Shown here one piece after another: positions 55,675-64,000 of a stretch of 64,000 nucleotides of DNA. The DNA lies in assembly GCA_963932465.1 (NCBI GenBank), contig OZ010792.1, forward strand, positions 512,229,100-512,293,099. The letters run 5' to 3'. A program made the position numbers and the translations under genes. The notes below the pieces were generated by a model, which saw nothing but the letters and a program-made list of their open reading frames with translations, did no database searches and was not told where the DNA came from. Within the stretch, counting starts at the first letter, position 1. Each line of letters starts with the position of its first letter. Source of the DNA: Maratus speciosus. Lineage: Eukaryota; Arthropoda; Arachnida; Araneae; Salticidae.

Positions 55675-57238
55675 TTTCCTTTGCCCTTTTTTATTTTGAA
55701 AAAAAAAAAAAAAAAAAAAAAAAAAGAAAAGAAAACTGAAAAGCCTTTATAATAAAATATATATATATACTGAATATAATTCTTTTTTATGCATCCATGA
55801 CCACTCCTTTTAAAGGTTTAAAACATTTTTTAATATAACTCCTCGTAAATTGTTTAAATTCTGTGATCAAAATCTTAAAAATCTATCTATATTTTACTGA
55901 AAGATAGAAGATATTCTTTTCTCACTAGTCTGAGAGACCAGTCAAAATATATATATTTCTATCACTTCCTTTTTTATTCTGAAAAACCAAGCTGTGAAAA
56001 ACCTTTATAAAAATTAAAAAAAAAAAAATACTGAATATAATTCTTTTTAATGCATCCATGACCACTCCTTTTAAAGGAAAAAAAAAATTAAATATAACTC
56101 CTCATATTTTTTTTTAATTTTGTGATCTAGATATGAAAAATTTATCGATATTTTACTGAAAGATAGAATATATTCCTTCCTCCCTACTTTGAAAGACCAG
56201 CCAAAAATGCATATTTCTATCACTTCCTTTTTATTCTAAAAAACCAAGCTGGGAAAAACATTTAATAAAAACAAAAAAATACTGAATATAATTCTTTATA
56301 TAATGCATCCATGACCACTCCTTTTAAAGAAATAAAACATTTTTTTTATGTATATAACTCCTCGTAAATTGTTTAAATTCTGTGATTCAAATCTGAAAAA
56401 ATTGTCTATATTTTACTGAAAGATAGAAGATATTCCTAACTCCCCACTCTAAAAGACCAGTCAAAAAATATATATTTCTATCACTCCCTTTTTTATTCTG
56501 AAAAACCTTTATAACTAAATGAAATACTGAATATAATTCTTTTTAATGCATCCATGACCACTCCTTTTAACGGAATAAAACATTTTTTTTTCTTAAATAC
56601 AACTCCTCGTAAATTGTTTAAATTCTATGATCCAAATATGAAAAAATTATCGATATTTTACTGAAATATAGAAGATATTCTTCCCTTCCTACTCTAAAAG
56701 ATCAGTCAAAAAATATATATTTCTATCACTTCCTTTTTAAATTCTGAAAACTAAGCTGTGAAAAACTTTTATAATTAAATAAAAAATACTGACTATAATT
56801 CTTTTTAATGCATCCATGACCACTCTTTTTAAAGGAATAAAAGATTCTTTTTACAACTCCTCGTAAATTGTTTAAATTCTGTGATCCAGATATTAAAAAT
56901 TTATCTATTTTTAACTGTAAGTTTAGATATTCCTTCCTCCCTACTCTGAAAGACCAATCAAAAAATACATATTTCTATCACTTCCTTTTTTATTCTGAAA
57001 GAACAAGCTGTGAAAACCTTTATAATTAAAAAATTCTGAATATAATTCTTTTTAATGCATCCATGACAACTTCTCTTAACCACGTCACTGACAAGCCCGT
57101 GTTAATACGTTCACTAAGCTACAGGTTTCACTGCAATACAAGCAGTATTTAAAGTAATATAATTCAATTGATTTAATGTATTTTTAATACATTGAACAAT
57201 GATTAATACTTCCAAGGATTGCATTTATATTCGTTGTT

Positions 57239-57285
<47 letters not shown>

Positions 57286-59290
57286 TATAAAATGTTCAAA
57301 GAATCTTTTCTTTAAGCAATTAAAACAAAATTCAGAAAAAATAACATTACAATTTTGCCCTTTTCCAAAACAGTCGGAGGGTTTTTTTTTTTTTTTTTTT
57401 TTAAATATAACTCCTCATAAATTGTTTTAATTCTGCGATCCAAATCTGAAAAAAATGTCTATATTTTACTGATATATAGAAAATATTCTTCCCTCCCTAC
57501 TCTAAAAGACCAATCGAAAAATATATATTTCTATCACTTCCTTTTTTAATTCTGAAATACCAAGCTGTGAAAAACCTTTACAATTAAATAAAATACTGAA
57601 TATAATTCTTTTTAATGCATCCACTCCTTTTAAAGGAATGAAACCTTTTTTTAAATACAACTCCCCGTAAATTGTTTAAATTCTGTGATTCAAATATGAA
57701 TAATTTATCTATATTTAACTGAAAGATAGAAGATATTCCTTACTCCCTACTCTGAAAGACCAGTCAAAAAATATGTATTTCTATCACTTCCTTTTTCATT
57801 CTAAAAAAGCAAACTGAAAACCTTTATAATAAAAAAAAATCTGAATATAATTCCTTTTAATGCATCCATGACCACTCCTTTTAAGGGAATAAAACATTTT
57901 TTTTTTTAAATATAAAATAATCATAAATTAATTATTTGATAAATTATCATAAATTGTTTAAATTCTGTGATCCAAATCTGAAAAATTTATCTATATTTTA
58001 CTGAAAGATAGAAGATATTCCTAACTTCCTACTCTAAAAGACCAGCCAAAAAATATATATTTCTATCACTTCCTTTTTTATTCTGAAAATCCAAGCTGTG
58101 AAAAACCTTTATAATTAAATAAAATACTGAATTTAATTCTTTTTAAAGATTCCATGACCACTCCTTTTAAATGAATAAAACATTATTTTTAAATATAAAT
58201 CCTCGTAAATTGTTTAAATTCTGTGATTCAAATATGAATAATTTATCTATATTTAACTGAAAGATAGAAGATATTTCTTACTCCCTACTCTGAAAGACCA
58301 GTCAAAAAATATATATTTCTATCACTTCCTTTTTTAATCTAAAAAAGCAAACTGTGAAAACCTTTATAATAAAAAAAAAAAAAAATTCTGAATATAATTC
58401 CTTTTAATGCATCCATGACCACTCCTTTTAAGGGAATAAAACATCTTTTTTTTAAAATATAACTTCTCATAAATTGTTTAAATTCTGTGATCCAAATCTG
58501 AAAAATTTATCTATATTTTACTGAAAGAGAGAAGATATTCCTAACTTCCTACTCTAAAAGACCAGCCAAAAAATATATATTTCTATCACTTCCTTTTTTA
58601 TTCTGAAAATCCAAACTGTGAAAAACCTTTATAATTAAATAAAATACTGAATTTAATTCTTTTTAAAGATTCCATGACCACTCCTTTTAAATGAATAAAA
58701 CATTATTTTTAAATATAAATCCTCGTAAATTGTTTAAATTCTGTGATTCAAATATGAATAATTTATCTATATTTAACTGAAAGATAGAAGATATTTCTTA
58801 CTCCCTACTCTGAAAGACCAGTCAAAAAATATATATTTCTATCACTTCCTTTTTTTAATCTAAAAAAGCAAACTGTGAAAACCTTTATAATAAAAAAAAA
58901 ATTCTGAATATAATTCCTTTTAATGCATCCATGACCACTCCTTTTAAGGGAATAAAACATCTTTTTTTTTAAATATAACTTCTCATAAATTGTTTAAATT
59001 CTGTGATCCAAATCTGAAAAATTTATCTATATTTTACTGAAAGAGAGAAGATATTCCTAACTTCCTACTCTAAAAGACCAGCCAAAAAATATATATTTCT
59101 ATTACTTCCTTTTTTATTCTGAAAATCCAAGCTGTGAAAAAACTTTATAATTAAATAAAATACTGAATTTCATTCTTTTTAAAGATTCCATGACCACTTC
59201 TTTTAAATGAATAAAACATTGTTTTTAAATATAACTCCTCGTAAATTGTTTAAATTCTGTTATCAAAATCTGAAAAGTTTATCTATGTTA
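55675..59290. repeat. Satellite array, about 250-bp monomer, ~13 copies
   Basis: Monomers share AATGCATCCATGACCACTCC, AACTCCTCGTAAATTGTTTA, ATTCTGTGATCCAAATCTG, ATTTTACTGAAAGATAGAAG, GAAAGACCAGTCAAAAAATA, TATTTCTATCACTTCC and CAAGCTGTGAAAAACC. The first motif or its variant lies near 55789, 56050, 56304, 56548, 56807, 57055, 57616, 57863, 58145, 58407, 58667, 58924 and 59183. From about 57840 on, two alternating monomer types repeat as a pair of about 520 bp with near identity. A block at 57085-57390 is not satellite. No protein is coded. Confidence 0.92.
57085..57390. repeat. Non-satellite insert with poly(T) tract
   Basis: This stretch interrupts the array. It starts TTAACCACGTCACTGACAAG and contains a T run of about 43 at 57240-57282 and another near 57384-57402. 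No terminal repeat was found. Confidence 0.5.
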
Positions 59291-61080
59291 TAAATCTATG
59301 TGCTAAAGAATAAAAATTTTTAAAAGACGCTCGTCGCGAAGGGGTTATATACGCAATTTTTGAAGCTATTTTGATAAAACAATTAGATAGCGAGAGAGTT
59401 AAAAAAGTCAAAAAGGAAAATATCCAACAGAGGAAGATGATAAATTTGTGTCTTTTGCATGATTGCTTTCTCTGTTGACAAGAATGGGGGAGGGGATTCT
59501 GAGTTAAATGTTAAGAATGCGATATGTGGGCTGATAGGAACTATACCGACGCAGAGAGTGATATTATGTTTTTGATTTTTTCAGAAAAATAATTCTCATT
59601 TCAATCAGCAAGCTTTTTTTTTTGTTTTACCCGTTAAAAAACAAAATTAGAAACTAATGGGAAGACGACTGTGAGAGATAGTCGTAAAGAATTTTAGAAA
59701 TTTGACAAAAATGCTTATTTATTAAAAATTGCGTATTTTTTCTGTGCATAAAAAATATTACTAATCAATACAATTTATTAAAATAATATTGTTATTGCTT
59801 AATAATTGTCATTAGCTCTATTTGAGTGATCTTTTGGAAAAAAAAAAAAACTTAGGCAGCCGGTATTTAGACCCCATTTTAAAAACTCAAAGTTTGAAGA
59901 GTTTCGAAATTTTGCTTGTTATAAACAGAAAACGCCTTTTAAACTGATTTTTTTTTCTCTAAGCAGGTGTAAAACATGCCAAGGTACCATGCTGTCACTT
60001 TTTATTTTATTAATTTTGAAAATTGTATGATCTAGACTGAAAATAAAAGTGGTAGCCGGTATTTGGACCTTTTCCTCTATATATTGGGCCATAAGCGATT
60101 GCTGTATCATGACGACTTTCCTCTGACTGTAGTGTACATAAAAGTAGTATAAAATGCTAATATTTGATATAATTTTCCCGAAAGACTATTTCCCTTTATA
60201 GAGCAGTGGAAAACGATATCCAATTTCATAATTTTTAAGAAAGAACACATACCAATTCCATACGTCCTAGATTAAAATTTACTTCGTAAACATATCAGAA
60301 GAAATCATGTTGTTGAGCAGGGATTTTTTTTTTTTTTTTTTTTTTTTCCAGATAAAATTACTCTTAAAATTTATCATAAATAATTTTTTACTATTGTATT
60401 TTCTTTATTTATATTAGACTAGAATTTTAATAAGATACTACCATCTTTAATATTAGTCTGAATTAGTGCTTAATTATTGAAATGATTATTTTAAATATTT
60501 ATTTTAAACTGCTAGAAATATGACATAAAGAAAGTAAAAACAGACAAAGTTTAAAGAAAATTTGTTTAACATTTTTATATGTCGCTTTAGTAACTTTATT
60601 AAATTTATTTGCTTTATTAATGCACATTTTTTAGATGTGAATTTTATTTAAAAATTGATATGAAAGTGTAATTTAATTAATACCCCGATAGTTTCTTCCT
60701 TTTATCGGAGAACGTTTCCAGTTTCCTGTTCCCCGGATTGTCTTCTACAAATGGTGTTTAAGGGAATATTAAAAATATCGCTAATGATTTATGAAAAAGA
60801 ATATCTTAGTGTAAGACTCTATTTCAGTCTGTATACTTATACTTTAAAATATTCAAAATGCTAGATATTTAAGTTTGCAATTCATTTAATTTTTCGCGTG
60901 AATTAGGAAGATGCAATATGTTCTGTCACATCGAAAGACAGATTTTATGTTAAATGTTAATTGTGTTAATTAATAGAAGTAGTATAGTATAAAACAATAC
61001 AGCTTTTCAATGTACTTCTGTGATATTCTGAGAAGCAAAACCAAACGAAATTATAGTCATTTTAACCTAAAATGTGTGTA

Positions 61081-61123
<43 letters not shown>

Positions 61124-62727
61124 TGCGAATGATATGATTAAAACCTGCATCTAATATGATCATACGCCAAGTAGCAGAAAGTTCTAGTTGTGTCTGCGAC
61201 AGTGATTTAGTGAGATGAAAATTATTTGCATGAGTAGCATGCTTCAGTTTTATTATGTACATTATAAGCATTAAAATAAATTGGGTTTATATGGATTAAT
61301 ATTGTAAAAATACAACTATATTTCAATTATAATATAATCCACATGAGTAAAAAGCAAAACTAATATTTTATTTACAAAAATAGATAATAATAAATGTAAA
61401 GTGGTTCTTTAATATCGGAGTTAAATCTAAACTTATTTAAAATTATGTTGAAGTATTATATAAATTTATTGAAAATAATCTTACTTTGCCTAATCAGCGA
61501 AATCCACAGAAGAAATAAAGACAATGACTTTAAAGAAAAAAAAAAATCATGATTTATATGCATGTATAATGACAAATATGTTGCTGTAGTGTTGACTCTA
61601 GAAAGCGCCACCGCACTGAAAAAGTGCAATTTTTTCACCTCTTTTCCTTCTTCCTCCCCTCCCCCTCCCCCTTCGAAATAACCACTGGAGTATGCCTCCC
61701 ATTTTTACGATTTTACATGCAAAGGACATAACTGAGTACATGTGTGAGAGATGACAAATATATTAAATATTTTTACAAATGATGTAATTTTATTTTTTTA
61801 TTTATTTATAATATTATATATATATATATATAGGTATATTTAATTTGTAGTTTGCAAAATGATTTTTGCAAAATGTATTTGGTTACATTAATTCGTATTG
61901 AATTATTAGAACAAAAAACATTGCTTTTTGTTCCTTTTATTTTTAATAGACATTGTATTAAACAAGGGCATCGTTAAAAGTCCGTTTTTAGGCTTTAAAT
62001 AGCATTGGAGAACAGATCATTCCAGTATGGCATTCTTATGACACTACTAATAGTCCGTGAATTTAATGGTTCTTTACTAACGTGGAAAAATATGTTAACG
62101 TTACCCGTAATTTTACTGAGTTATTTAGCTATTTTTCCCGGTGCTCTTCCCCTCTTGATCTTTTTTTTCTAGTGATCAGTCTCCCTTATCGGTCTCTAAA
62201 AAAGTATTGAATTAAAATCCTCTGTGTTGCATATATATATGAATGTATACAAATTATTTCATTATTCTAGCACAATGCTCATATAAAAATATCATAATTA
62301 ATGTGAATGATTTAAGAACAAATAAAATATATCGAGTATATTAAAAAAAAATCATAGGGCTTTGTTTTTTTTTTTTTTTTTTCCCAATTTTTCATCTATT
62401 TTTTAGTTTACACTTCACTTTTATGCGGAAATACATGTACAATACACTTTTCAAATGTATCTTTCTGCACATTTTAGCTTAGTTAAAGTGCAAGGTGGTG
62501 TTACTAAAACAAATTTCAATCAAATGATATTTGCAAATACATATAAACTTATGTTATAAGCCCATAAAATGACATATGCTGATAAATACAATTATGACAG
62601 TCTTTCGGATATAAATGTGATAGTTTTTTTTATGAAGTTTCCATGCAAATTTAACTCGGAATAATATAAATAACTGTCACTCTTTCTGTAGAAAAAACGT
62701 CGTGCCGTTTTGAATTTTACTGCAGGC
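59291..62727. other. AT-rich non-coding stretch
   Basis: No gene or RNA is supportable. A poly(A) run of about 38 lies at 61084-61121 and a poly(T) at about 60325-60347. An (AT)n tract is near 61813-61831. Short frames here are translations of these tracts or of AT-rich sequence. Confidence 0.5.
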
Positions 62728-63415
62728 AACCAGGACCGTGCGAAGTGGGGGGCGAAGGGGGCAGCCGCCACGGGCGCGGAATTTGAGGGGGCGCCAAATT
62801 TATATTACAAACCTCTTTTTTTCTTCTTTTTTGTAAAAAAAAATTGTATACTTACATATTGGGAATTTTTTTCCTAATAGAAGTACGTATATTTTTCGTT
62901 TCAAAGTTATTGCATTGTCTTTTACCCCCCCCCCCCCCCCCGCAACACACACAGAAATAAAAATTTATGAATAAAGACTTATTTCTTTTCAAAACTTGTC
63001 TTGGATCTTTGTCTTAATCTCTTTTGTTAACCTTCTGTTTTCTGAGTCTGTGCTTGTGACTAAAATATATACTCTCAAAATAGCATGGAGTTTCTTTCTT
63101 GGAATATAAAATGGCTCCAAACTATGTTATACTGTACTATTAGATGCATTTTTACTACACCCATTTTCCATATCCTCTTTGCCAAAATATAAGTGCAATT
63201 TTCTCTTATGTTATTTAATTTTTTGAAATTTATAAATTAAAATTAAACATAATGTTTCAAAATAAACGCGAAATATGTATTCAGTAAAATTTGTTTCTGT
63301 TCCTACACTTTTTAATTTTGTGACACCTGTCACAAAGAAAAGTTGGGGGGAGGTGGCGCTAAATTGAAACTTTGCCCCGGGCGCAGTTTTCTCTTCGCAC
63401 GCTGCTGCAGACAAC
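62728..63415. mobile_element. Possible inverted-repeat element with GC-rich ends
   Basis: The left region CGTGCGAAGTGGGGGGCGAA, GGGCGCGGAATTTGAGG and GGGGGCGCC has a degenerate inverted counterpart on the right: CGTGCGAAGAGAAAACTGCG, CCGGGGCAAAGTTTCAA and GCGCCACC, read on the opposite strand. Both ends stand out in GC content against the AT-rich interior. No target duplication was established. The superfamily is unknown. Confidence 0.45.
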
Positions 63416-63710
63416 ATACTGATAACGTCAAAGATTAGCCCTTTACTATTGATAAACTGGTTAAAGAAGAAGGTAGGAATGCTTTTCAAATGCCATGTTA
63501 CTTGACATACGACTTTTGCCCATCTGTGTGTAGTTACTATTCACACACGCTATAATTAGCAAAGGAAGAGAAAGGTATCTCAAGCAAGTGTTGAGGGGAC
63601 ATATTTTTCAAATTCGAAGTGTAATCGACTATAAAATGTATAAAAAACAAGATAGAATCATACACTTTATCTCAATTTTATTCCTTTAATTGTTTGTTTT
63701 CTTATTTTTT

Positions 63711-63746
<36 letters not shown>

Positions 63747-64000
63747 CAGTGTACATTATGATATCATAAACATAAACATCACTGTCATACAAATGAGTTA
63801 GAATGCGTAATATATATATATATATATAAGTAATTGGAAATAGATGATGAATTGTAGTTATATAGTGGTTATATATATATATAACTATATGTATATATGT
63901 AAGACTATACATTAATATTTTAAGTGTCCTAGTAAAATATGTTATTTAAATGTTATAAATACATAAATAAGCAGAAATTCAAAATTCTGCTTCTTTTTAT
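63416..64000. other. AT-rich end of window
   Basis: Poly(T) of about 32 lies at 63712-63743 and (AT)n tracts near 63810-63828 and 63870-63885. No gene is supportable. Confidence 0.5.

Overview
The window looks like noncoding, repeat-dominated nuclear DNA from an arthropod. It is AT-rich, full of homopolymer and dinucleotide tracts, and nearly free of long reading frames. The one convincing intact gene is a chemosensory receptor with the arthropod gustatory-receptor signature (minus strand, 10608-11738). A chelicerate such as a spider would fit a largely single-exon receptor in so sparse a landscape, but the species cannot be fixed from this sequence.

Layout. 0.5-1.3 kb: two abutting palindromic elements bounded by TTAA. 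3.2-3.5 kb: a well-formed internal exon of an unrecognised host gene. 5.6-9.2 kb: a TTAA-bounded element, followed by a second one that holds a hAT-like element, which in turn holds an IS630/mariner-type element with long inverted repeats. 10.6-11.7 kb: the receptor, with a promoter-like block transcribing away from it at about 12.0-12.2 kb. 12.8-20.3 kb: small TTAA-bounded elements, a pogo-like element, a seven-copy 150-bp tandem repeat, a decayed Tc1 transposase and a hAT element with a perfect 8-bp target duplication. 21.8-27.2 kb: a three-armed direct and inverted duplication of a roughly 1.5-1.7 kb unit. 29.3-31.5 kb: a pogo/jerky-type element with repeated subterminal motifs. 34.6-36.7 kb and 46.1-46.3 kb: tRNA-derived SINE copies, two with target duplications, and small inverted-repeat elements. 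37.2-42.3 kb: two tandem-repeat arrays and a third palindromic element. 42.5-44.3 kb: an internally deleted, decayed piggyBac element. 45.4 and 54.1 kb: two copies of an unidentified 0.6-kb repeat. 50.8-52.8 kb: minisatellite and a tandem segment duplication. 55.7-59.3 kb: a 3.6-kb array of a roughly 250-bp satellite with higher-order structure. 59.3-64 kb: mostly AT-rich sequence with no gene seen.

Apart from the receptor and the exon, the content is mobile and tandem DNA. The many TTAA-bounded inverted-repeat elements make sense if piggyBac-type transposases acted here, and the decayed piggyBac copy is direct evidence that the superfamily was present. Most short open frames are translations of repeats or AT-rich noise.
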